Source of the DNA: JBNKEI01 sp050288705
GTDB taxonomy: Bacteria > Myxococcota > Myxococcia > Myxococcales > UBA5297
Direction: 5' to 3'
DNA length: 64,000 nucleotides
Assembly: GCA_050288705.1 (NCBI GenBank)
Contig: JBNKEI010000207.1
Coordinates: 1 to 64,000 of the forward strand
This document shows, in pieces, positions 36,782-45,313 of the stretch. Each line of letters opens with the position of its first letter. The stretch's first letter is position 1. A model generated the notes under the pieces. That model did no database searches. It was not told the DNA's origin and saw only the letters and a program-made list of their open reading frames with translations. The translations under genes and the position numbers were made by a program.

Positions 36782-37638
36782 GCCTTCTCCCAAAAACCTA
36801 GTGCAATGCGACTTAGCTGGGCTAAATCCTTTACAATCTGGCAACAGGTAAAGCCAGTATTGTGAAGCATCTGCAGAACTGCCGGGCCTTGCTGTTCACC
36901 AATTTCTAGAAAAATCCAGCCCTCGTTTTCCAGAAATTGAGGGGATTGCTGGATAATTCGCTGAAGAATTACTAACCCCTGAGGGCCGCCATCTAAAGCT
37001 TGGACAGGCTCCTTGCGCACTTCTTTCATGAGCGATGACAGTTGATTGCTGGGAATATATGGAGGATTAGAGACAATCCATCTATATGTTTGCTTTTCCA
37101 GGGGATTAAAAAGATCGCCATGCAACCATTGCACTTGCTGGTCAGTGGAATGTATTCGCGAATTTTCTTTTGCAACTTCTAGGGCGGGCAGCGAAGTGTC
37201 AACTGCAACTCCACAAATCGATGGACGTTCGCATGCTAAGGTAGTGGCTATGCATCCTGAGCCAGTGCAAAGATCTAAAAAAGTGTCAGTGGAATCTTGA
37301 GCTATTTTGGAGAGAACCATTTCCACCAAAAGCTCAGTCTCTGGCCGAGGAATCAGCACTCGCGAGTCCACTTTAAAAAGACGACCAAAAAATTCTCTAT
37401 AACCAAGTATATAGGCAGTGGGTTCACCGGAGGTGCGGCGCCTTACCAAAGACCGGAATTGCGCTAGCTCGTTTTTATTCAGAGGACGATCGAAATCGAT
37501 ATACAAACGAACCCGATCACAATCCAGGATTTTGGTGAGCAAAAGTTCTGCGGTAAGTCGGGGGGAATCCACGCCTTGTTGGCTAAAGTAATTGCTTGTC
37601 CAAGCAAGAACACGCTGTATGGTCCAGATTTCTGACAT
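36766..37638 (-). CDS. prmC: Release-factor glutamine methyltransferase PrmC
   Basis: The frame opens at 37704; ATG 37638 ([11 protein letters not shown]) matches family N-termini, although the ribosome site is weak, giving 290 residues. It has an N-terminal helical domain, then the SAM-binding motif [14 protein letters not shown] and the catalytic NPPYIP. It methylates the GGQ glutamine of RF1 and RF2. In many bacteria prfA precedes it; here nothing does, and murA follows with a 16-base overlap, an arrangement also seen in Firmicutes and Deltaproteobacteria. Tyr-rich C-terminal strand [11 protein letters not shown] completes the fold. Confidence 0.92.
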   Translation of the reverse strand: MSEIWTIQRVLAWTSNYFSQQGVDSPRLTAELLLTKILDCDRVRLYIDFDRPLNKNELAQFRSLVRRRTSGEPTAYILGYREFFGRLFKVDSRVLIPRPETELLVEMVLSKIAQDSTDTFLDLCTGSGCIATTLACERPSICGVAVDTSLPALEVAKENSRIHSTDQQVQWLHGDLFNPLEKQTYRWIVSNPPYIPSNQLSSLMKEVRKEPVQALDGGPQGLVILQRIIQQSPQFLENEGWIFLEIGEQQGPAVLQMLHNTGFTCCQIVKDLAQLSRIALGFWEKAWIRS

Positions 37639-37760
37639 AGGGCCTAGACATTTAACACGCTTGGCAGCGAAAATCTTCTTGCAGATAATAGATTGACGCT
37701 TCAAAGTATCTTAGTTCCGCTGACATCAGTTTTGGTTGATGCCTTGAATGGAAAATAAGT

Positions 37761-38402
37761 ATGTATCGCTTTTTTGTGCTGGGTTTTCTGATTAGTTTTT
37801 CGGCAATTGTAATTCCCAATGAATCATTAGCAAAACGCCATTTCGTGTTTCCCGAAATGGGCTTGGGATATGGTCATGCTTTTTTTTCTCAAAATGCTTC
37901 GCAACCTGTTGGTCAACTTGATTTTCAGGTGGGCACCGAATGGGATTGGGGAGGGCGCCGGGCTGCAGCGGGCTGGTTGCTTAATCTGAAGTACGCCACC
38001 AGTGCTACCCAAAAGCCACCAAAGGAATTGCATCTCTTTCATATAGCTCCCATGGTTAGCCTTTCTTCTGGTTACGGTTGGTGGACTGCTTTTGCACGAA
38101 TCAGCGCTGGTCCGCAGCTTTCTATTATTCGTCGTGACGATGTTACCGCAGTTGGAGGGGGATTGGCTTTCGATGGCTCTATTGGGGTTAAAAACGCGGT
38201 GGAGCTCTACTCTCAAACCACGTTTTCGGTAGATCCGGTGGGCCCCTCTTGTACTTTTATGGCAGGATTTCGAGTTAACATAATTGTCTTCATGGGGACT
38301 CTCGATTTTTTGTCACGTATTTCCGAGTATGAAGAACCGCCGCCTCGTTACAAGCCTAACAGGCATCGTCGTAAACACTATGCTTCGCCGGTGAAGCGGT
38401 AA
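37761..38402 (+). CDS. Exported protein, likely small outer-membrane beta-barrel
   Basis: 213 residues with a clear signal peptide (cleavage near SLA-K, residue 24). The mature part alternates hydrophobic and polar residues with many Gly and aromatic positions (MGLGYGHAFF, AAAGWLLNLKYA, SLSSGYGWWTAFARI), as in transmembrane beta strands. The basic C-terminal tail (KPNRHRRKHYASPVKR) is odd for a barrel, as it does not end in an aromatic residue. I do not recognise the family. It stands alone, divergent from prmC. Confidence 0.6.
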   Translation: MYRFFVLGFLISFSAIVIPNESLAKRHFVFPEMGLGYGHAFFSQNASQPVGQLDFQVGTEWDWGGRRAAAGWLLNLKYATSATQKPPKELHLFHIAPMVSLSSGYGWWTAFARISAGPQLSIIRRDDVTAVGGGLAFDGSIGVKNAVELYSQTTFSVDPVGPSCTFMAGFRVNIIVFMGTLDFLSRISEYEEPPPRYKPNRHRRKHYASPVKR

Positions 38403-38633
38403 TAGTGACCTAAGTGGCGTGTCAGCACCAAATGATGCAGTGCAGTATCGCAGTGCAGTATCTATGACAGGCGGATGGGTTCAGAGAATATCAGGTCAAC
38501 CATCGTATCAATACCCATTATGGATTGAGGTTTGGTATTTGATTTGGTTTATTAGTGGAAAAGTAGAACTGTTATGAATTTCAATATCGTGCCAATAATG
38601 CTGTCGCTTTAATCGCATTTCTGTTGCGGCTTC

Positions 38634-39974
38634 CTAAACCAGAACTACCCGCGAAGAGGCTAGGGAAGGGGGGCGCGTTTCCAGAATATGCATTTGGGTG
38701 AAGGCTACAATAGCCGCCAAGGCTTCAACTCTGGGAAGCTCGCTAAGCAGGATTAAATCATCAAGCGTTTTGGATCCATCGGCGTGCGCCAACAACCGCG
38801 CTTCACCATTGGTGAGGTTCAGATCGTGTAATTCGTAAGGGGGATCAGCGGTAGGAAAATAACGTAAATCGGTTTTCACCGCGGGGTTGAGTTGTTCCAG
38901 GGTGAATCGGCAGCGAAATCCCTCCAAAAGTAGGGGACCTGGAGCTAAGGAAAGAGGAAGTAGGTCTTTCCGCAATCCTTCCGAACGGACCCAGAAGCGA
39001 TAACTCCCTTCTTGCCATGTGAGCAGGTTGCAGACAATTTCGCGAACCTGGGTAGACATTAGGCTTACGCGTTCTTCGGGAGTGATCAATCCTTGCTGCA
39101 CCATGATTGTCCCCACGCAAGAGTCGCGATTACTTGTCGGCAAATCACCTATGGTCGATCGGTCAAGTTTACCTAATTGCTCGGCAAACCAACAGAAGCG
39201 CTCATTTTCCAGATTGGATGCAGCGTAAACAATATGGCCGTTTTGGACGGCGATTACTTTTACGGTGCGGCTATTGGAGAATACTATCTCTCCAGAATTT
39301 TGACCCAGCCAAATAGCGGTTAACAGTCGAGGGAAGGAGCCAAACTCTAATTTCCCGGTAGAAGGCCAGCTTCCGGTACGACGAGTAGGACTACGCGGAT
39401 GAATCATGGAAAAACTATTGTCATTGCTTGGTGCATCCTCAAAAGCGCTTAAATCAGGTGGCAAGTCCATTTCCGCAGTTGCTGATTTTTCTCCACAAGC
39501 ATGGATTCTTTCTTCCTCCTTATGAAGATCTTCTTCAACCAGCACCTCAATTTCGTGGAATTCATCTTCTTCGGCAGGAGGTGTGCTTGGCACGGGCGGT
39601 TTTGGCGCGGACTCGAATGAGCCTAGAAATTCCGATATCTGTAGCATTACTTCACGCGCAGCCAGTGGTTTTTCAAAAAATGCCTTCGCTCCATGAGTTT
39701 CTAATACTTCTTGAGAAAAGCGCTTGCCTCGAAACACCCCACTCATGGCTACAGTGACCACGCCTTTGGACGCTAGATGGGACACAATACTCTGGCCCGC
39801 CATGTCCGGTAGAAGCAAATCGATTAATGCTGCTTGAGGTAAACAGTTTTCACTGAAAGCTAGCGCTTCTTTGCCAGAATGCACTAATTTCGGAGTAAAG
39901 CCGTAAACCTCGGCTACTACTCCTAAGAGCCTAGCCAATTCCACGTTATCATCCAGAATCAACAGAGTCCGCAT
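38634..39974 (-). CDS. Response-regulator receiver domain fused to a DUF4388-type domain
   Basis: 446 residues. Residues 1-115 are a REC domain: acidic pocket LLILDDN, phospho-acceptor Asp in AALIDLLLPDM (about residue 52), and the Lys in FFEKPLAARE. An acidic linker (about 130-190) leads to a DUF4388/PATAN-like domain starting near LEFGSFPRLLTAIWLGQNSG, with IVFSNSRTVKVIAVQNGHIV. These fusions are common in Myxococcota and may take part in motility or polarity signalling. No histidine kinase is adjacent. It lies downstream of pheA-tyrA-aroA on the same strand but 107 bases away. Confidence 0.8.
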   Translation of the reverse strand: MRTLLILDDNVELARLLGVVAEVYGFTPKLVHSGKEALAFSENCLPQAALIDLLLPDMAGQSIVSHLASKGVVTVAMSGVFRGKRFSQEVLETHGAKAFFEKPLAAREVMLQISEFLGSFESAPKPPVPSTPPAEEDEFHEIEVLVEEDLHKEEERIHACGEKSATAEMDLPPDLSAFEDAPSNDNSFSMIHPRSPTRRTGSWPSTGKLEFGSFPRLLTAIWLGQNSGEIVFSNSRTVKVIAVQNGHIVYAASNLENERFCWFAEQLGKLDRSTIGDLPTSNRDSCVGTIMVQQGLITPEERVSLMSTQVREIVCNLLTWQEGSYRFWVRSEGLRKDLLPLSLAPGPLLLEGFRCRFTLEQLNPAVKTDLRYFPTADPPYELHDLNLTNGEARLLAHADGSKTLDDLILLSELPRVEALAAIVAFTQMHILETRPPSLASSRVVLV

Positions 39975-40081
39975 AACTAGTCCGCGTGTGTTAAGCTGCA
40001 GTCCGCAGAAATCACTCTTGTGGGACGTATTCTACAGTAAATCGTTCTGAATGAAGATGGCCTTATTTAGCTATATTCGCG

Positions 40082-41389
40082 TCAGTTGCGCGTCAGTTGA
40101 TCGAGGCGCTCGAAGAAACCAGGAAAAGAAATATCTACCGAGGCAGCTTCGCGAATAGTAACCGGCTCTTTAGCAATTAGTGCACCTATCGCAAAAGCCA
40201 TGGCAATTCGGTGATCGCGATGGCTTTCAATTTCTCCGCCGGAAAGCCGGGATTTACCAGTTATGGCAATTCCGTCTTCCAACTCCTCAACCTTAGCTCC
40301 TAGCCGAGTAAGCCCATCAGCCATGGCGCGAATGCGATCAGATTCTTTAACCCGCAATTCTTGCGCTCCGCGAATGATCGTAGTCCCTTCTGCCTGAGTA
40401 GCTAGCATGCAGAGTATAGGGAACTCATCTATCGATAAAGCAACTTCTCGTTTTCCAATTTCAATGGAATGAAGACCTGGAGCAGTAGTGCAGATAATAT
40501 CGGCCACTGGCTCGCCAGATGTTTCGCGAACGTTTTCTAAGCGAACCGGAGCGCCCATTTCCTTCAGTAGCTGCAGAAAGCCGGTGCGGGTTGGATTAAT
40601 GCCCACCCTGCGGATAATTAATTCCGAATTAGGAACAATCAGAGCAGCGGCAATAAAGAAAGCAGCCGAAGAAAAATCGGAAGGCACGGTCAAATCAAAA
40701 GCGGAAAGCTCTTTTCCTCCAGAAACGGAAATGGTGAGATCACTACTACGCAATTGCGCCCCCATGGACTGGAGCATTCTTTCCGTGTGATCACGAGTCT
40801 TTTCTGGCTCAGTAATCTGAGTAGTTCCCTCAATACTTAATCCCGCAAGCAACAGGCACGACTTAACCTGAGCTGATGCCGAGGGAAGAACAAATGTTGA
40901 TGGTCGTAGTTTTCCCCCATTAATGGCTAAAGGAGCAAAACGTTCTTCTTCGCGAGCGAAAATGGAGGCCCCCAATTGACGAAGAGGGCGCACTATTCTA
41001 GCCATGGGGCGCTGTCGAATAGAATCGTCTCCAGTAAGTACTGACAAAAATGGGCGCCCAGCCAGTAGACCAGAAATCAATCGGATAGTAGTTCCCGAGT
41101 TTCCACAATCAAGAACGGTGCGCGCCTCTCGCAGGCCTTGCAAGCCTCGTCCCTCGATAATTACTTCTCCTTGGCTGCTTTTATTCATTGCCACTCCTAG
41201 GTGGCGCATAACATTGATGGTACTAAGAGGATCTTCTGCTCGCAGAAAATTGCGTACCACACTGGTGCCGGAGGCAATTGCTCCCAGCATGATTGCCCGG
41301 TGGGAAATAGACTTGTCAGCGGGAACTACTAGTTCACCACGAAGAGATTTGGCCTGGGTAACTATTCGACGCTGCATTGAATGACTCAC
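40082..41389 (-). CDS. aroA: 3-phosphoshikimate 1-carboxyvinyltransferase (EPSP synthase)
   Basis: 435 residues from ATG 41389, whose ATGA overlaps the tyrA stop, so translation is coupled. Motifs: PADKSISHRA near the N-terminus (substrate-binding Lys-Ser), LDCGNSGTTIRLISGLLAG with the GNSGT loop, RQRPMARIVRPLRQLGA, and RVKESDRIRAMADGL. It joins PEP and shikimate-3-phosphate to form EPSP, the step before chorismate. The Gly-Asn-Ser-Gly-Thr loop reads as the class II (glyphosate-tolerant) type rather than class I, judged only by eye. It sits in a pheA-tyrA-aroA unit. Confidence 0.95.
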   Translation of the reverse strand: MSHSMQRRIVTQAKSLRGELVVPADKSISHRAIMLGAIASGTSVVRNFLRAEDPLSTINVMRHLGVAMNKSSQGEVIIEGRGLQGLREARTVLDCGNSGTTIRLISGLLAGRPFLSVLTGDDSIRQRPMARIVRPLRQLGASIFAREEERFAPLAINGGKLRPSTFVLPSASAQVKSCLLLAGLSIEGTTQITEPEKTRDHTERMLQSMGAQLRSSDLTISVSGGKELSAFDLTVPSDFSSAAFFIAAALIVPNSELIIRRVGINPTRTGFLQLLKEMGAPVRLENVRETSGEPVADIICTTAPGLHSIEIGKREVALSIDEFPILCMLATQAEGTTIIRGAQELRVKESDRIRAMADGLTRLGAKVEELEDGIAITGKSRLSGGEIESHRDHRIAMAFAIGALIAKEPVTIREAASVDISFPGFFERLDQLTRN

Positions 41390-42267
41390 GAGTTGGGTTC
41401 CTGGATTCGGGCCCGAGCTGACTGGGCTAGAACAAAAGAGTTAAGAAGCTCGCTGGCATCATTATTCTCAAGAGCAGAGATTATTTGATCAAGCTCTTGC
41501 TTAAAGATCTTTGCTGCTTCCAGTATTTGGTTGCGGTTAGCCGATGCAATCCCTTCCCAGAGATGTGGTGAGCTTAAGGCAATACGAGTAGTATCTCGAA
41601 ATCCACTGCCGGCATAGTTGAGCCATGATGGCTCGGTTTTCTCCACCGCATTCACCAGGGAATAGGCCACCAAATGAGGTAAATGACTTACTAAAGAGAA
41701 GATCCGATCATGAGAATGAGGATCGACAAGCTCTACCAACATTCCCAATTGTTTCCATAGAGCTACCACTTTCGCAATCGCTTCCGGATGCGATCGTACA
41801 GTGGGAGTGATAAAGCAGCGTTTGAGCTCAAACAGATCGGCGCTAGCTCCGTCTATTCCCGAAGTTTCTTTGCCAGCAATAGGATGGGCTCCTACAAAAT
41901 AGGCACGAGCAGGAACGATTTTCTCCATTTCTTCTACTAGACGGCCTTTAACGCTACCCACGTCGGTGACTACTACTTTCGATTTGAGCGATGCATAGAT
42001 ACGTTTTAGCGATTCTTCAAAGGTAGTTATAGGAGTGGCCAATAAAACTAGATCCGAGTCTCGGCAAGCTTGGGCAGGGTCCAAAAAGTAGTCGTCAATA
42101 ATTCCTCGTTCTTGTGCTTGCTGCAAGTTGCGCTCACTGCGCCCACTACCCACTATCCGCGCGCAAAGATCGCGTTTCTTCATAGCTAGTGCCACCGAGG
42201 CTCCTAGCAGGCCAACGCCAATAATGGTAACCGTTTCAAAGAATGGTTTGCTTTCAGCAACGGCCAA
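41386..42267 (-). CDS. tyrA: Prephenate (or arogenate) dehydrogenase
   Basis: 293 residues. The NAD(P)-binding motif GVGLLGASVALAMKK (about 17-31), the variable SGRSERN after strand 2, and the family signature TDVGSVKGRLVEE and FVGAHPIAGKETSG are intact. The C-terminal helical part has SHLPHLVAYSL and FRDTTRIA. It turns prephenate into 4-hydroxyphenylpyruvate with NAD. The absence of a fused chorismate mutase or ACT domain is noted: the mutase is on PheA here. It lies between pheA (33 bases upstream) and aroA (4-base overlap). Confidence 0.93.
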   Translation of the reverse strand: MAVAESKPFFETVTIIGVGLLGASVALAMKKRDLCARIVGSGRSERNLQQAQERGIIDDYFLDPAQACRDSDLVLLATPITTFEESLKRIYASLKSKVVVTDVGSVKGRLVEEMEKIVPARAYFVGAHPIAGKETSGIDGASADLFELKRCFITPTVRSHPEAIAKVVALWKQLGMLVELVDPHSHDRIFSLVSHLPHLVAYSLVNAVEKTEPSWLNYAGSGFRDTTRIALSSPHLWEGIASANRNQILEAAKIFKQELDQIISALENNDASELLNSFVLAQSARARIQEPNS

Positions 42268-42300
42268 AACAAGCTCCCGAGCTCCTGGATATAGGAAAAC

Positions 42301-43416
42301 CTATTCGCAAGAGCGAAACTGATTATCAACAGGGTAAGATCCCAGATGACGAAAAGACAAACAGCTTTCCCTAACTTGTTGAATTGCTTCTTGAATTTTC
42401 AAATCTTCGATATGCCCTTCCATGTCGACAAAAAAGATATACTCCCAGGCGCGTCGTTTGGATGGTCGGGACTCAATTTTGGTCAAATTGATATTTCGCT
42501 CCTTGAAAGGAAATAGCGAATCGTATAAAGCGCCTGGGCGGTCTCGAACCGAATACATTATGGAAGTCTTGTCTTCCCCTGATTTTTTCGGTGAGTGCTT
42601 AGAAATAACTAGAAACCGAGTAGTATTGTCTTTGCGATCTTGAATATTTCGGCGAACGAACTTTAGATCATGAATACGGGCAGCCATTTCACCGGCAATC
42701 GCTGCAGAATCGTCATGTAGAGCCGCTATCTCGGCTGCTTTTACCGTGCTACTGGCATCGAGAATTGGAATGCCCCTCATATGGGTTTCTAGCCACAACC
42801 GGCACTGCGCGGCGGGGGGCTGAAAAGAAAAAATACGCTGAACCTTGGTTAAGTCTCCGCTCTTGGATAATAGATGCTGCGAAACTTCTAAAAATACCTC
42901 TGCAGCAATTTTCAACTCGGAATCTACAAACATATCCAAAGTATAAGTCACCGCTCCATCAATAGAGTTCTCAATAGGTACCAAACCGTAGTGGGCGTCT
43001 CCTGCCTCTACTGATTCAAAAATGGCTCGAAAGCTCTCACAAGGAATGTAGTGACCTGATGAGCCGAAGTGGCGAACTGCTGCCAGATGCGTAAAAGTAC
43101 CTTCCGAACCAAAGAAAGCTATTTTTTGGGGCTCTTCGAGTGCTAAAGACGCTGAAATTATTTCCCGATAGACAATCTGTAGCGCCTCACTAGGAAATGG
43201 ACCCTCATTCTCGGAAAGAAGTCTCTGAATGATTGCTCTCTCCCTTTCCGGAACATGAATGGGAAGATCTTGCTGTCTTTTGATGTGAGCTACTTCTAGA
43301 GCATACTTTGCCCGCCTATTAAGCAGGCGAAGAATGGTGCTGTCGATTTTATCAATCTCATCACGACTGCTAGCTAATGGGTTGGCGGAAGAATTTTTTG
43401 GGGGAGTAGTCATCAT
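42301..43416 (-). CDS. pheA: Chorismate mutase/prephenate dehydratase (P-protein)
   Basis: The frame opens at a TTG at 43431, and ATG 43416 or 43413 is preferred, although no clear ribosome site decides. Residues about 15-95 are an AroQ chorismate mutase (RDEIDKIDSTILRLLNRRAK). Prephenate dehydratase follows (FFGSEGTFTHLAAVRHFG, LVPIENSIDGAV, NTTRFLVIS). A C-terminal ACT domain (IMYSVRDRPGALYDSL and KIESRPSKRRAWEYIFFVD) gives Phe feedback. It makes phenylpyruvate from chorismate and starts the pheA-tyrA-aroA operon. I saw no Phe-rich leader peptide before it. Confidence 0.95.
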   Translation of the reverse strand: MMTTPPKNSSANPLASSRDEIDKIDSTILRLLNRRAKYALEVAHIKRQQDLPIHVPERERAIIQRLLSENEGPFPSEALQIVYREIISASLALEEPQKIAFFGSEGTFTHLAAVRHFGSSGHYIPCESFRAIFESVEAGDAHYGLVPIENSIDGAVTYTLDMFVDSELKIAAEVFLEVSQHLLSKSGDLTKVQRIFSFQPPAAQCRLWLETHMRGIPILDASSTVKAAEIAALHDDSAAIAGEMAARIHDLKFVRRNIQDRKDNTTRFLVISKHSPKKSGEDKTSIMYSVRDRPGALYDSLFPFKERNINLTKIESRPSKRRAWEYIFFVDMEGHIEDLKIQEAIQQVRESCLSFRHLGSYPVDNQFRSCE

Positions 43417-43565
43417 GACGAAGTCGCACAAGGGGGTGAAAACTGGCTTTAGAAATCCTTCTAAGATCTTACCGCAGGCATGACTATCTTGTTCTAGCAG
43501 AGGATTCCAGGAAATTGATATTCCGCATTCGGCGAGCTCTGAGTTTCACACCTGAACGGTTACCG

Positions 43566-44135
43566 ATGCAGTTAGATTTTTCCAAGAAATCGCTACAAAC
43601 TGTTCCTAACGCACTATCCCTACTAAGATTGTTGCTAATTGCCCCTTTCTTGGTTTGTTACTTTTTGGACCAGCTACTAGCAGCAGCAATTCTATTTGGA
43701 ATCGCGGCAATGACCGATTTGTTTGACGGAATGACTGCACGAGTACTAAGTCAACGCACGGAGGTAGGTGCAGTGCTTGATCCGGTTGCCGATAAGCTTC
43801 TCGGACTTGCTGCTTTGGGAGCTTTAATTACACACCATCAGTTGCCTCTATGGTTACTCGTATTTTCGCTGACGCGTGATCTGGTGGTTCTATACATTGC
43901 AACCGCCAGCAGTGCTCGATCGCTGGCTATCCCCTTTTCTCCACTGGTAACAAGCAAGATTGCCACCTTCTTTTTGAGCGTCACCGTAATTGTTGCTTTG
44001 GTGCAGGAGGTCAGAGACGCTTCTCCTTTTACTGACTTGGTGAGAATTTTGGCGGTTTTTTCTTCATTGTTTTTAGGGTTGGCTAGTGTTCAGTACGCTT
44101 GGCGATACAGAGTTTTAAGAAATGAATCTCAGTGA
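43566..44135 (+). CDS. pgsA: CDP-alcohol phosphatidyltransferase, PgsA-like
   Basis: The frame opens at a TTG at 43515; ATG 43566 (MQLDFSKKSLQTVPNALSLL) matches family N-termini and gives 189 residues. The signature D-x2-D-G-x2-A-R...G-x3-D-x3-D is complete in TDLFDGMTARVLSQR and EVGAVLDPVADK. About six membrane helices are visible. It is most likely phosphatidylglycerophosphate synthase, making PGP from CDP-diacylglycerol and glycerol-3-phosphate; other CDP-alcohol transferases (cardiolipin synthase type) are possible. Its product, phosphatidylglycerol, would be the donor for the LTA-synthase-like enzyme at 15990. Confidence 0.85.
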   Translation: MQLDFSKKSLQTVPNALSLLRLLLIAPFLVCYFLDQLLAAAILFGIAAMTDLFDGMTARVLSQRTEVGAVLDPVADKLLGLAALGALITHHQLPLWLLVFSLTRDLVVLYIATASSARSLAIPFSPLVTSKIATFFLSVTVIVALVQEVRDASPFTDLVRILAVFSSLFLGLASVQYAWRYRVLRNESQ

Positions 44136-44294
44136 CTATCTGACAGCACCTCCCTAAATTTGGGCCCAATTCGGGCGATATTCATCGCATATTTGCTGCC
44201 TAGAGTGAGTCGGTTGCTGATTAGTTATGGTAACAATTAAAAGTGAAGTCATGTCGAGTACTAGGCGAAACAGAGCTCAAAAAGGGGTGGTTGA

Positions 44295-45095
44295 ATGATT
44301 GCACTGGTATTGATGGCCAGTATAGCGGCATCTCCGCGGATGATTCTTTTTGCAGAACCACCGAAAGTTGAGGTGTGGGCATCGGAAGACTGGTCCACTT
44401 CTTCTCTGGTCGAGGTTTCTAGTATGCCAGGGGCTACTCTGGCCATAATTACTCGCTCGAACATGCTGCGTCATGATCTTTTTGATTGGATAAATCAAGG
44501 AGAATACGTGGTGCAGATTGCCCCACACCTACTTCCTGTCCATGTAAACCAGTTTCGTAAACTCAGGCAGACCTCGCTGGTAGTTCCTCTCGCAGAAATA
44601 CCTGCCGAAGGGGAGCGCTTGCAATTGAGTCGCTTGGGGCCCCAATCTTTGCGATTTCGGGTGCCACGGATCGATGCTTCTCTAGTCTCTTGGTTAACCG
44701 GGTTCAAAAACTACGAGCTAGAGCTAGATTTGCGTGGCCGAACGATCGATGCCGAAGAATTGAAGCTTTTTACTGCAATTCCCCGCGCTCGAAAGGTAGT
44801 GCGGATCGGCGCCAATGACTCTTTGGAAGAATTGAGCAAACTGCAGAAAGTAAAACTAGTACGTATAGTCGTTGAAAGCGATAACAATCGAATTCCCACT
44901 CCGCTGTCCGCGCAATTGGAAAAAATGAGCTTGGCTACGCGGGTCCGAGTTAGCGGCCAGGCTACTACCGAACAATTGCTTCAATTTGCCTGCCTTCCAC
45001 GACTTTCTTTTGAAATGTGGCTAGGAAGAGAGTCCCCTCAGACAATTGCCAAGGTATCGAATTTGCTTAAAAGCTTAACTCAAGGGATACATTGA
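44295..45095 (+). CDS. Unknown exported protein
   Basis: 266 residues from ATG 44295 behind GGGGTGG. The N-terminal 20 residues (MIALVLMASIAASPRMILFA) are hydrophobic and may be a signal peptide. The body mixes short strands and helices, with repeated leucine spacing (LELDLRGRTIDAEELKLF, then LEELSKLQKVKLVRIV) that weakly recalls irregular leucine-rich repeats. No catalytic motif is seen and I do not recognise the family. It is followed by a tRNA-Val gene and lies alone behind pgsA. Confidence 0.55.
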   Translation: MIALVLMASIAASPRMILFAEPPKVEVWASEDWSTSSLVEVSSMPGATLAIITRSNMLRHDLFDWINQGEYVVQIAPHLLPVHVNQFRKLRQTSLVVPLAEIPAEGERLQLSRLGPQSLRFRVPRIDASLVSWLTGFKNYELELDLRGRTIDAEELKLFTAIPRARKVVRIGANDSLEELSKLQKVKLVRIVVESDNNRIPTPLSAQLEKMSLATRVRVSGQATTEQLLQFACLPRLSFEMWLGRESPQTIAKVSNLLKSLTQGIH

Positions 45096-45128
45096 GGTTC
45101 TTTTTTGATGACAGAAGCAATTCAGCTC

Positions 45129-45157
45129 TTGACCAACGCAAGCGAGATTGATAAACC
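45129..45157 (+). promoter_or_regulatory. Promoter of tRNA-Val
   Basis: TTGACC (45129-45134), a 17-base spacer and TAAACC (45152-45157), followed by a GC-rich stretch (GCGCCC) of the kind seen at stringently controlled genes. It lies 26 bases before the tRNA. Confidence 0.55.
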
Positions 45158-45183
45158 GCGCCCTAGTTGAGTGATGCGAACAC

Positions 45184-45255
<72 letters not shown>

Positions 45256-45260
45256 TTAAG

Positions 45261-45296
45261 ATCCCTCGGGTAAATGCTCGAGGGATTTTTTGTTTT
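45261..45296 (+). terminator. Rho-independent terminator of tRNA-Val
   Basis: ATCCCTCG (45261-45268) and CGAGGGAT (45279-45286) form an 8-bp stem with a 10-base loop, followed by TTTTTGTTTT. Confidence 0.9.
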
Positions 45297-45313
45297 AATC
45301 TAAGGATCGAACG

